In this document: piece after piece, positions 1 to 6,232 of the stretch
How the letters are laid out: the number at the start of each line of letters is the position of its first letter
How positions within the stretch are numbered: position 1 is the first letter of the stretch
Assembly (NCBI GenBank): GCA_024642445.1
Contig: JAHEBG010000004.1
Span: forward strand, 1-8,425
Direction of reading: 5' to 3'
Source: Gammaproteobacteria bacterium
GTDB lineage: Bacteria > Pseudomonadota > Gammaproteobacteria > Xanthomonadales > Xanthomonadaceae
Length of the DNA: 8,425 nt
Made by a program: the position numbers and the translations under genes
The notes under the pieces: model-generated
What the model was told of the DNA's origin: nothing
The model's input: the letters and a program-made list of their open reading frames with translations, nothing else
The model's database searches: none

Positions 1-1
1 G

Positions 2-2293
2 AACATCCCGGATGACATGGGTGTCATCATCCGTACCGCAGGTACCGGCCGAGATGCCGACGAACTGCAGTGGGATCTGGATTATCTGATTCAGGTCTGG
101 AATGCCATCAGCCAGGCCGCGCTGTCGAAGCCTTCGCCATTCCTTATTTATCAAGAGTCGCGTTTGATCATCCGCGCCCTGCGCGATTACATGCGGCCGG
201 ATATCGGCGAGGTTCTGGTCGATACCGACGACATTTACCAGCAAGCACAGGACTTCATGCAGTTGGTGATGCCGCACAATTTGCGCAAACTGAAAATGTA
301 CACGGACGACATTCCGCTGTTCAACCGATTCCAGATTGAATCGCAGATTGAACAGGCCTATGAACGTACCGTTCGCCTGCCCTCTGGCGGCTCCATTGTG
401 TTGGATCAGACCGAAGCATTGACCGCCGTCGACGTCAACTCCTCGCGCGCCACCAAAGGCGGCGATATCGAGGAAACCGCACTCAATACCAATCTGGAGG
501 CGGCGGATGAAGTCGCCCGCCAAATGCGTCTGCGCGATCTCGGCGGCTTGGTGGTCATCGATTTCATCGATATGAGTTCCGGCAAGCACCAACGTATGGT
601 GGAAGACCGTTTGCAACAGGCATTGAAGCTTGACCGCGCGCGTGTCCAGATCGGCAAGATTTCCCGTTTCGGTCTGTTGGAACTTTCGCGTCAGCGCCTG
701 CGTCCGTCACTCGGCGAATCAAGCCAAGTGGTTTGCCCGCGTTGCGATGGTCACGGCCGCATGCGCAGTGTGGAATCGCTTTCGCTTTCAATCATCCGTC
801 TGTCCGAAGAACAGGCGATGAAAGACAAGACGGCACAAGTGCTGGTCCAAGCACCGCCGCAGATCGCCAATTACCTGTTGAATGAAAAGCGCCGGGCTTT
901 GGTGGAAATCGAAACACGCCATGAAACCCCAATCATCATTGTGGCCGATGAAGCATTGGAAACACCGCATTTCAATGTCACCCGTCTGCGTGAAGGCGAC
1001 TTGCCTGAAGACACCGTAAAACCGAGCTACCAGCGTGGCGTTCCCCGTAAAATGGAAGTGCATGCCTTGACCAAAGCACAATTGAACGTGCCGACCGCGC
1101 CTGCTGTTACCCATGTCAAGCCTGCGCAAAGCGCCCCGCCCCGCCAAGTCAGCGCACCTGAAGAGGTTGCACTCAAAACTGTTGAGAAAACCCAAGGCGG
1201 TGGCTTCTTTGCCAAAGTGCTGTCGTTTTTCTCGGGCGGCAGCGATGCTGATACGAAGGAAGATGAAAAAGAATCCTCAAGTCCACGCCAGGACGGACGT
1301 CGCGGTCGCAACGACAATCGCAAGAATGCGTCGCGCACCCAGAATCAAGGCCGATCAAAACAAGCACGCCCTGATCGTCCTGAGCGCACCGAAGCAGAAA
1401 AAGAACAACGCAGGCTGGACCACCAGAAACGCCAGGAAGAACAGCAGAAACGGCGCGAAGAACAGAAGCTGAAAGAAGCCGAACGCCGTGAAGCACAGCG
1501 TGCAGAAAATCAGCGCCGCGATGCTGAAAAACGCAATCAGAACCCGAATCAAGAGAGCGGGCAAGTTGCCGGAGCTGCCGAGGAAGCAATCGATCAGGCA
1601 CTGGCATCTTCAGCCGATAGTGGCAACAACGCACCTGCCAATTCTGATGATGGCAGCGAAAATACGCCGCGCCGTCGCCGCGGCCGCCGCGGTGGCCGTC
1701 GTCGTCGTCGCACTGAGGGCGAATCCACAGAGAATACTTCTACTGATTCCGGCAATGACCAGTCCGAAATGGATTTTTCGGACTCGGACGAAGCCAAGCA
1801 AGCCGAGAGCAGAACCGATAAGCCTGCAGATAAACGGAACAGTCCATCCGTTTCGGAAACTGAAACCGCAGAAACAAAGGTTCAGCGTCCGGTAGTGGTT
1901 TCCGCCATTCCGGTAACTACCGCCGAATCGGACTTTAGTGATTTGCCAAAAACAACGCAGGTGGCTCCGGCAGCAGAACCGGAATCGATACCAGAAGTTG
2001 CCGAAGTGGTAGTGGCTCAACCTGTTGTAGCGTCAGAGCCGGCAGTCGAAACGCCAACCGTATATGCTGCTAAAGCAGAAGCGGTTCAGCACGCAGACAT
2101 TGCAGATGCTGACGTGCCTCCCAGCGCACAGGAACCAGTGGTGATGGCAGTTGCTCCTGCGAAAGTAGAGCCTCAACCTTCACAGACGGGCTATAAGCCG
2201 GTTGCGCCGCCGTCGTTTGCCATGCCTACACCGCCTGCAAACACCGGCTTTGATTTCACGGTGAAAATCAGCCAAGAAGGCAAGTCCGACTAA
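2..2293 (+). CDS. rne: Ribonuclease E, 5'-truncated by window edge
   Basis: Endoribonuclease that starts mRNA decay and processes rRNA and tRNA precursors; it scaffolds the degradosome at the inner membrane. The frame is open from base 2, so the first Met at 17 is internal; by alignment from memory with the E. coli enzyme about 163 residues are missing (RNase H-like start, S1 and part of the 5' sensor). Counting from the Met at 17: the 5'-sensor Arg-Thr pair is R6-T7. The catalytic Asp pair is D139 (in TAVDVN) and D182 (in VIDFIDM), matching E. coli D303 and D346. The Zn-link CPRC is C240-C243. The C-terminal half is low complexity and natively disordered: an amphipathic FFAKVLSFFSGG at 397-408 resembling the E. 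coli membrane-anchoring segment A, a charged Lys/Glu/Arg/Gln stretch (about 440-520), an arginine block at 552-565 likely to bind RNA, then a Pro/Ala/Val-rich tail. Identity is secure; C-terminal roles are inferred. Confidence 0.97.
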   Translation, partial: NIPDDMGVIIRTAGTGRDADELQWDLDYLIQVWNAISQAALSKPSPFLIYQESRLIIRALRDYMRPDIGEVLVDTDDIYQQAQDFMQLVMPHNLRKLKMYTDDIPLFNRFQIESQIEQAYERTVRLPSGGSIVLDQTEALTAVDVNSSRATKGGDIEETALNTNLEAADEVARQMRLRDLGGLVVIDFIDMSSGKHQRMVEDRLQQALKLDRARVQIGKISRFGLLELSRQRLRPSLGESSQVVCPRCDGHGRMRSVESLSLSIIRLSEEQAMKDKTAQVLVQAPPQIANYLLNEKRRALVEIETRHETPIIIVADEALETPHFNVTRLREGDLPEDTVKPSYQRGVPRKMEVHALTKAQLNVPTAPAVTHVKPAQSAPPRQVSAPEEVALKTVEKTQGGGFFAKVLSFFSGGSDADTKEDEKESSSPRQDGRRGRNDNRKNASRTQNQGRSKQARPDRPERTEAEKEQRRLDHQKRQEEQQKRREEQKLKEAERREAQRAENQRRDAEKRNQNPNQESGQVAGAAEEAIDQALASSADSGNNAPANSDDGSENTPRRRRGRRGGRRRRRTEGESTENTSTDSGNDQSEMDFSDSDEAKQAESRTDKPADKRNSPSVSETETAETKVQRPVVVSAIPVTTAESDFSDLPKTTQVAPAAEPESIPEVAEVVVAQPVVASEPAVETPTVYAAKAEAVQHADIADADVPPSAQEPVVMAVAPAKVEPQPSQTGYKPVAPPSFAMPTPPANTGFDFTVKISQEGKSD

Positions 2294-2928
2294 ATACTCT
2301 GCATTGGCTCGGTAATGCCGTATTGTGCGGCCAATCGAGCCAATGCTATGGTGTCGGCAATAGCCAGTTTTTCAAAAATCCGATATTTGTGGGTGGCCAC
2401 CGTTTTTGAGCTAACGCAGAGCTTGCGGGCGATTTGTTCTGCCCGCCAACCCTGACAGAACAGCAGCGAAACCTCCACCTCTCTGGCAGACAGTTTTTCG
2501 AATGGCGATTGCGCCTCCTTCTCCAAGGCCATTCTCTGGGCCAAAGCACTGGACAGGTAGCGTTTTCCACGAGCCACATCTCGAATGGCTCGCAACAACT
2601 CCTCGGCATCGCAGGCTTTACCCAGATAGCCGCTGGCGCCTGCTTGCAGTAGCCGCTTCGGCATTGGCCCATCTTGCTGAACGGAAACGATGATGACCTT
2701 GGCAGCTGAGCCTACCTTGTTCAGGCGCTCAGTAATTTCTAACCCACTTAAGCCGGGCATATGCAAGTCACAAAGCACCACATCAGGCTTGAGGGAGCGG
2801 ATTTTTACAAGCCCTTCCTCACCATTGTCTGATTCTCCGATAATGCGAATATCCAGATGCTCCTGGAGAATCAACCGGTAACCGGTACGTACCAGCGCGT
2901 GATCATCAAGCAGAAATACGGTAATCAT
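2290..2928 (-). CDS. GacA/UvrY-like response regulator (REC + LuxR-type HTH)
   Basis: Two-component response regulator of the NarL/FixJ class, 212 residues, closest in my reading to GacA/UvrY/LetA, which usually activate small RNAs that titrate CsrA/RsmA. The receiver domain (about 1-120) has the acidic pair D8-D9, phospho-acceptor D54 (in LCDLHMPG), switch residue S82 and K104. The LuxR-type helix-turn-helix (about 144-205) has LSAREVEV and the recognition segment SSKTVATHKYRIFEKL. The ATG is preceded by an AAAGG-type ribosome binding site about 6 bases upstream. The stop overlaps the rne stop by 4 bp tail to tail. No sensor kinase, and no uvrC (the usual neighbour of uvrY), is present here, so the exact regulon is uncertain. 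The class call is firm; the GacA assignment is likely. Confidence 0.9.
   Translation of the reverse strand: MITVFLLDDHALVRTGYRLILQEHLDIRIIGESDNGEEGLVKIRSLKPDVVLCDLHMPGLSGLEITERLNKVGSAAKVIIVSVQQDGPMPKRLLQAGASGYLGKACDAEELLRAIRDVARGKRYLSSALAQRMALEKEAQSPFEKLSAREVEVSLLFCQGWRAEQIARKLCVSSKTVATHKYRIFEKLAIADTIALARLAAQYGITEPMQSI
2301..2346. repeat. Nested inverted repeat at the rne/regulator convergent junction
   Basis: A perfect 11-bp inverted repeat (GCATTGGCTCG at 2301-2311, CGAGCCAATGC at 2336-2346) encloses a second repeat, GCCG (2317-2320) with CGGC (2328-2331), around a 7-base loop. It begins 8 bases after the rne stop and lies wholly inside the last codons of the convergent response regulator gene. 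No T-run follows on either strand, so it is not a classic intrinsic terminator. It could protect the rne 3' end, pause polymerase or separate the convergent transcripts. The repeat is seen directly; any role is inferred. Confidence 0.6.
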
Positions 2929-2994
2929 GGGGAACCTTTATGCAGGGATTTCGGTCATTTTAAATGCACTATAAATTGGCCAGCAATAAGCATT

Positions 2995-3027
2995 TTTCTG
3001 CATTGCGCTTCAGAAATTTCCTATAAT
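2995..3027 (+). promoter_or_regulatory. Putative tonB-like gene promoter with overlapping inverted repeat
   Basis: A consensus TATAAT lies at 3022-3027, predicting a transcript start near 3033-3034 and a leader of about 20 bases. No good -35 box sits at the right distance (TGCATT at 2999-3004 is poor). An inverted repeat TTTCTG (2995-3000) with CAGAAA (3011-3016) covers the -35 and spacer region, so an activator or repressor could act here. The -10 is convincing; the operator is only a suggestion. Confidence 0.45.
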
Positions 3028-3053
3028 GACGATGAACCCCAACGGTGCCGACC

Positions 3054-3716
3054 ATGTCCCTTGAAACCCTGAAGGCTAAGCTCTTAATGCATGCGCAACG
3101 TGTGCGTACGCACTACTGGCCTAAACTTTTGCTTTGGTTGAACACTACCCGCAAACGCAGCCTGTTTTTCGTGGCTTTAGCTATTGGTCTTGCACTGTCC
3201 ATTCCGGTTCAATGCAGCCGCTTGCTGTTCAGTGGTACCAAGAGCGAGGTCTCGGATGATGTCACTATCGATGCCACAGGTCTGCCGGCACCTGGAATGG
3301 CCGGTAACAGCATTACCAAAATGCCCCGGGCCGGTGAACCCAGACCTGTCCAAGCTCCAACTGAAGCAACGCCTGAGCCTGTATCTGCGCCAACCCCCGA
3401 AGCAGTGGAAACCAAGCCCATTGCAGCTGGGATCGATCCGAACAACCGAGAAGCCAGCCCATTGCTTAAAGTTGCACCTAAATATCCGGCCAGAGCGTTG
3501 CGTAATGGCGATAGCGGCACGGTATTGGTCCGGGTAAAGATTGACGCTAAGGGCAACCCAAAGAAAGCGAGTGTTGAACAAAGTGCCAATTCCTGGTCGC
3601 TCGACCGCGAAGCCCGTTCCACGGTAATGCAATGGACGTTTTCACCCAAGATTGAGAACGGCGTCGCTGTCCCATCGGAATTGTTAATTCCCATTGACTT
3701 CAAGCTTGGCGAATAA
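3054..3716 (+). CDS. TonB C-terminal domain protein (energy transducer TonB family)
   Basis: Probable inner-membrane-anchored periplasmic protein of the TonB family, which normally couples proton motive force (via ExbB/ExbD) to TonB-dependent outer-membrane receptors. From the ATG at 3054 it has 220 residues: a basic cytoplasmic segment of about 35 residues, longer than in E. coli TonB; a membrane helix at about 36-53 (SLFFVALAIGLALSIPV); a Pro/Glu/Ala-rich linker (about 78-122) that would span the periplasm; and a C-terminal domain (about 135-220) with APKYPARALRNGDSGTVLVR and a WTFSPK strand typical of the family. An in-frame GTG at 3045 would add three residues; neither start has a clear ribosome binding site, so ATG was preferred. 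No exbB, exbD or receptor gene is adjacent, so it may be an accessory TonB with a special partner or a structural TonB-fold protein. Confidence 0.85.
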   Translation: MSLETLKAKLLMHAQRVRTHYWPKLLLWLNTTRKRSLFFVALAIGLALSIPVQCSRLLFSGTKSEVSDDVTIDATGLPAPGMAGNSITKMPRAGEPRPVQAPTEATPEPVSAPTPEAVETKPIAAGIDPNNREASPLLKVAPKYPARALRNGDSGTVLVRVKIDAKGNPKKASVEQSANSWSLDREARSTVMQWTFSPKIENGVAVPSELLIPIDFKLGE

Positions 3717-3739
3717 CGCACAAACCCAGCGAAACGGTT

Positions 3740-3745
3740 TAAAAT
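3740..3745 (+). promoter_or_regulatory. Putative -10 box of tRNA-Ser
   Basis: TAAAAT ends 8 bases before the mature 5' end of the tRNA, placing a transcript start at or just before it. No recognisable -35 box lies at 16-18 bases upstream. The tRNA may therefore have its own weak promoter or be cut from a tonB read-through transcript. Confidence 0.35.
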
Positions 3746-3753
3746 AGCCGGAT

Positions 3754-3844
3754 GGAGAGATGGCCGAGTGGTTTAAGGCAGCAGTCTTGAAAACTGCCGT
3801 GGGTTTATAGCCCACCGTGGGTTCGAATCCCACTCTCTCCGCCA
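3754..3844 (+). tRNA. tRNA-Ser (anticodon UGA)
   Basis: Complete type II (long variable arm) serine tRNA. The acceptor stem GGAGAGA (3754-3760) pairs with TCTCTCC (3834-3840), followed by discriminator G (3841) and an encoded CCA (3842-3844). The anticodon stem GCAGT (3781-3785) pairs with ACTGC (3793-3797) around the loop CTTGAAA, giving anticodon TGA at 3788-3790, which reads UCA and other UCN codons. The T arm has GTGGG-TTCGAAT-CCCAC. A GC-rich variable arm hairpin (GTGGG with CCCAC around TTTATAG) is as expected for serine tRNA. Confidence 0.97.
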
Positions 3845-3863
3845 AATCACTTTCCAATCCTGA

Positions 3864-3896
3864 CTGATTTACATCAGGCTTAAATCTGTCTAGAAT
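3864..3896 (+). promoter_or_regulatory. Sigma70-type promoter with inverted repeat over the -35
   Basis: TTTACA (3868-3873) and TAGAAT (3891-3896) each match the sigma70 consensus at five of six positions and are separated by exactly 17 bases, predicting a start near 3903, about 42 bases before the next gene. The -35 lies inside CTGAT-N4-ATCAG (3864-3877), an inverted repeat that shares the TGAT-N4-ATCA core of FNR/Anr sites. Centred near -32, such a site would more likely repress than activate. The promoter is a good match; regulator identity is speculative. Confidence 0.55.
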
Positions 3897-3944
3897 CAAA
3901 GTACTTACGAATGGGCTTTGCCATTCCCTCTTTGGAGAGGCGGT

Positions 3945-4388
3945 ATGATGATTTTTATTCTCTTGCTAGTGGTCCTGGCAATAGCTGGCGTACTGTTGCT
4001 TAAGTCGAACGCAGCACCTGCCAAAAAGAAAAGTGCTCAGAAGTCGCAAATTGATATTCCAGGCAAGGTTTCAAATCCTCAGTTGTATGCAGCCCTGCCC
4101 GGGGTTGTGGCCTGGGAATTTGTCGCCCCCAATCTTAGTGTATCCTGCGATTTCGCCCATACCCAGGCCGGAACGCGCAAGCAATCCCAAGGGTGCACTC
4201 CGCTACCGTTCCAGGACTGCAACAGCACGGCCTGCATGTGCTTTTACCGTCCTGTATTCGAACAACGCAAGAAACAGCGAAGAGTAGAACATGACAGACG
4301 CAATGCCATGCGTTTCGAAGCGGTAGATGATCGTAGGCATGGGGCCGACCGCCGAAAGGACAACCTGAATTGGAACGAGCCCCGTTGA
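3945..4388 (+). CDS. Small membrane-anchored Cys-rich protein with DRR repeats
   Basis: Function unknown. The start at 3945 was chosen because GGAGAGG (3934-3940) lies at the right distance; ATG at 3948 is equally possible, and an upstream in-frame TTG at 3918 precedes that ribosome binding site. The 147-residue protein has an N-terminal hydrophobic helix (2-19), a Lys/Ala/Ser-rich linker, then five cysteines (C68, C84, C92, C97, C99, the last three as C-x4-C-x-C after LPFQD). The basic tail has repeated Arg pairs (KQRR, HDRR, DDRR, ADRR) around RFE. From memory the LP-x3-C-x4-C-x-C-x-Y then DRR...DRR pattern recurs in uncharacterised proteobacterial proteins. The helix could be a signal anchor with either topology; a cytoplasmic metal-binding or nucleic-acid-associated tail is one possibility. 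It is probably co-transcribed with the 53-residue gene downstream. Confidence 0.75.
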   Translation: MMIFILLLVVLAIAGVLLLKSNAAPAKKKSAQKSQIDIPGKVSNPQLYAALPGVVAWEFVAPNLSVSCDFAHTQAGTRKQSQGCTPLPFQDCNSTACMCFYRPVFEQRKKQRRVEHDRRNAMRFEAVDDRRHGADRRKDNLNWNEPR

Positions 4389-4395
4389 CAGCCCT

Positions 4396-4414
4396 GTAGG
4401 CTTTAAAAGCCTGC
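4396..4414 (+). repeat. Intergenic hairpin between the two Cys-rich genes
   Basis: GTAGGCTT (4396-4403) can pair with AAGCCTGC (4407-4414; one G-T pair) around a 3-base loop. It begins 8 bases after the upstream stop. No T-run follows, so it is more likely an mRNA-stability or processing element than a terminator. Confidence 0.35.
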
Positions 4415-4454
4415 AATCGGTGTAGACTGTTGAAAACATATCGAAGGAAATGTC

Positions 4455-4616
4455 ATGACCGTATGCCCAGTGGCTTTAGCTGTCGGCTGCCGAAAGTGTC
4501 CGATTTATGTGGTTTGCCCGGTCAAATCTCTAATTGGAGACCAAGCCCCTTCCCGTCCGGAGAAATCCCTGAGCCGGTCTGCGCCTAAACAGCGTGCAAA
4601 GAAAAAGCCCAAATAG
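4455..4616 (+). CDS. 53-residue Cys-rich small protein
   Basis: Short gene of unknown function. ATG at 4455 is preceded by AAGGA (4445-4449) with a 5-base gap. The N-terminal half holds four cysteines, C4, C12, C15 and C21, arranged CP-x6-C-x2-CP-x5-CP (VGCRKCP and VVCPVK are the most distinctive parts). The C-terminal half is polar and basic, ending KQRAKKKPK. No signal peptide or membrane helix is evident, so a cytoplasmic metal site (zinc or Fe-S) is plausible but not shown. The stop codon lies in the loop of the terminator that follows, so the gene and its transcript end together. It follows the Cys-rich membrane protein by 66 bases and probably shares its promoter. The ribosome binding site, regular Cys-Pro spacing and terminator position argue that it is real. 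Confidence 0.65.
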   Translation: MTVCPVALAVGCRKCPIYVVCPVKSLIGDQAPSRPEKSLSRSAPKQRAKKKPK

Positions 4617-4630
4617 GGCTTTTCTTTTTT
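4603..4630. terminator. Bidirectional intrinsic terminator
   Basis: AAAAGCCC (4603-4610) and GGGCTTTT (4616-4623) form a perfect 8-bp stem around AAATA, followed on the plus strand by CTTTTTT. On the minus strand the same stem is followed by T-rich sequence (TTTTTC then TTT). It therefore suits both the plus-strand small-gene unit, whose last stop codon is partly in the loop, and the converging five-gene array. Confidence 0.8.
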
Positions 4631-4684
4631 CAGCCCACGACTAGGTGCAATTTCATCCAGAATGCACTTGCCACAAGCCAGCCC

Positions 4685-4709
4685 TAAGCCGCCCTAGCGG
4701 GCATGCTTA
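4685..4709 (-). repeat. Inverted repeat over the stop codon of the array's last gene
   Basis: TAAGC (4685-4689) pairs with GCTTA (4705-4709), and inside it GCCC (4691-4694) pairs with GGGC (4699-4702). On the minus strand the hairpin begins at the TAA stop of the last array gene. It lacks a T-run; it may stabilise the 3' end ahead of the terminator at 4603-4630. Confidence 0.35.
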
Positions 4710-5486
4710 AGGTGAATCTTGAATATTTTTTTTCAACTCGCTATCTACGGTTTGACGCAGAGCTGTAGCCGCCTGCATTTGTCCTTTCGCGAACAGTGCG
4801 GCGACATGCATCGATGACATCCAATACCGTAGCTCGGATGTGATGGTCGGATCATTTCGTATGGCATGAACAACCTCGGCTGCTGACGCTTCATCCATGG
4901 GTGATGAACAGGGCAACATTTTCTGACCGCCTTTAGCATCGGTTGAATAGCAGTGTGCCCAAATATATTCTTGTGTCGAAAGTGGGATAATACCGCGCAC
5001 ATGTTCGCGGTAACGCGGACGTTCCGTTAGCAATGGGTTGAAGCCCAGCGAATAATACTGTGCAAGTGCATCGCGGAAACTGGTGTCGCTAATCAGGCTA
5101 AGTTCACCGGCACTTTTCAATTCCTCGAAGGTTGAATCGGTAGTGTAGAATTCGGCCACCTGGCTGGATTGGAAGAACGCCAGAAGCAAGTCCCATTGCG
5201 ATGCGCCTTTGGCATCCCCGGTTTCACTGTACGCCAGTCCTTTTGCGCCATACACCGAGACATCTGCCCAGAATCGAAGTCGATCCTGATAATTGGCAAG
5301 ATCGGCATCCAGATCGGCGCCAATACGCTGCAGGTTGGCATTCGCCCGGATCTTATCCACCCGGTCAGCATTCCAATTTGACACCTGAATACCCAGAAAC
5401 ACGCCACTCACCAGCAAAATGAATTCTATGACGATGGCAGTCCAGTTTTGCTGCTTAATCGATTGGGCCAGACGGCGAAGTATCAT
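4707..5486 (-). CDS. Array gene E: DUF6090-like single-pass membrane protein, B/E subtype
   Basis: Function unknown; last gene of the array. The 259-residue protein has a basic N-terminus (MILRRLAQSIKQQNW), one membrane helix (about 16-36) containing E21 and G28-x3-G32, then NWN (37-39). By the positive-inside rule the remaining 220 residues are periplasmic. The body shares AFFQSS, DSTFEE, SAGELSLISD, RPRYREHVRG, PCSSPMDE and an ELRYW segment with gene B. It has exactly two cysteines (C-x13-C), a likely periplasmic disulfide. Its ATG overlaps the stop of gene D (ATGA) and its ribosome binding site is weak (GAG only), so translation probably depends on coupling. The 5' end is a mosaic: codons 1-18 match gene C and codons 19-39 match gene D at DNA level. 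The DUF6090 label is from memory. Confidence 0.85.
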   Translation of the reverse strand: MILRRLAQSIKQQNWTAIVIEFILLVSGVFLGIQVSNWNADRVDKIRANANLQRIGADLDADLANYQDRLRFWADVSVYGAKGLAYSETGDAKGASQWDLLLAFFQSSQVAEFYTTDSTFEELKSAGELSLISDTSFRDALAQYYSLGFNPLLTERPRYREHVRGIIPLSTQEYIWAHCYSTDAKGGQKMLPCSSPMDEASAAEVVHAIRNDPTITSELRYWMSSMHVAALFAKGQMQAATALRQTVDSELKKNIQDSP

Positions 5487-6232
5487 TGAAGTTTCTCATT
5501 TTCTAAACGGGTCGCCAGAGCATCCGCATGTATTCTTAATTCTTTAATTTCCCGCATATGCCTGTTGGTATAAATCCAATAGTTCTTGCCAGCAGCCAAC
5601 AAACTTCTGTCTTGTTTGAATGCATCGGCGAGTTCATTTGCAGGCATGACATCAACCGGAGACAGTCCGAATTGCTGTTGAGCATCAACCAGCCGCCATC
5701 GACTTTCCATCAGTGCTTTTTCATAATTGTGTACTTTATCTACATTCGCATAATAAGACTGTATGGCACGAACCAAACTTTGGTCCCGAATGATACTGAT
5801 TCCACCGGTATTGATGATAGTGTCATATGTCAGACGATTGCCGTCGAGAGTAGTTAGAATAAAAATAGATAACCCAGCGGTATTTTTATCATTCTCATCG
5901 TAAGCAGGCGACTTCTCAATCTGGATCAATCCACGCGCCGAATTAAAAAGTTTCGGCAATACCTCTCCCGTGGCTTTTTCCAAAAGATAGGTAAGAACAG
6001 ACATCCTTTGTGTTGATATCCTGCTAATTTCATCGATTTCAACGATATCTCTTCGGACATCTATAGCCAGACTTGAGATATAGTTGGCCTCTAGTGCGCG
6101 CTCTACCCTGGCCTCGTTCCAATTGGAGACCTGAATACCCAGAAACACGCCACTCACCAACAAGATGAATTCAATGACAATCGCCGTCCAGTTTTGTTGT
6201 TTGAGAGATTGCGATAGGCGACGCAAGATCAT
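5483..6232 (-). CDS. Array gene D: divergent DUF6090-like membrane protein
   Basis: Function unknown. It has 249 residues and the same anchor as its neighbours: basic MILRRLSQSLKQQNW, helix 16-36 with E21 and G28-x3-G32, then NWNEAR. The first 39 residues differ from gene E at only two positions, yet the remaining body is the most divergent in the array. It keeps only a weak version of the core motif (LTYDTIINTGGISIIRDQSL followed by a SYY), has no cysteine at all, and ends in a charged, probably helical segment (HMREIKELRIHADALATRL). The coding sequence is visibly more AT-rich than that of the neighbours. It overlaps gene C (ATGA at 6229-6232) and gene E (5483-5486). It has the best ribosome binding site of the array, AAGGAGG six bases before the ATG, so it may be the most strongly translated member. 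It may be a non-equivalent subunit. Confidence 0.85.
   Translation of the reverse strand: MILRRLSQSLKQQNWTAIVIEFILLVSGVFLGIQVSNWNEARVERALEANYISSLAIDVRRDIVEIDEISRISTQRMSVLTYLLEKATGEVLPKLFNSARGLIQIEKSPAYDENDKNTAGLSIFILTTLDGNRLTYDTIINTGGISIIRDQSLVRAIQSYYANVDKVHNYEKALMESRWRLVDAQQQFGLSPVDVMPANELADAFKQDRSLLAAGKNYWIYTNRHMREIKELRIHADALATRLENEKLQ

Noticed and set aside
1173..1634. Long open frames on the minus strand and in other frames within rne
   Set aside because: They are shadows of the rne frame; their products are rich in Cys, Arg and low-complexity runs, and no ribosome binding sites or family motifs support them.
1670..1711. CGT/CGC repeat tract as a separate DNA repeat element
   Set aside because: It encodes the arginine-rich block of RNase E, which is expected in the scaffold half of the enzyme.
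3684..3899. Minus-strand open frame across the tRNA-Ser
   Set aside because: It lies antisense to the tRNA and the tonB-like gene end; the apparent protein is a translation of the tRNA complement, a common artefact.
3834..3900. tRNA-Ser 3' end as an attachment site of an integrated element
   Set aside because: No second copy of the tRNA 3' end was seen elsewhere in the window and there is no integrase or mobility gene.
4203..4439. Minus-strand open frame opposite the Cys-rich membrane protein
   Set aside because: No ribosome binding site and no recognisable motif; the plus-strand gene has promoter, ribosome binding site and family-like motifs.
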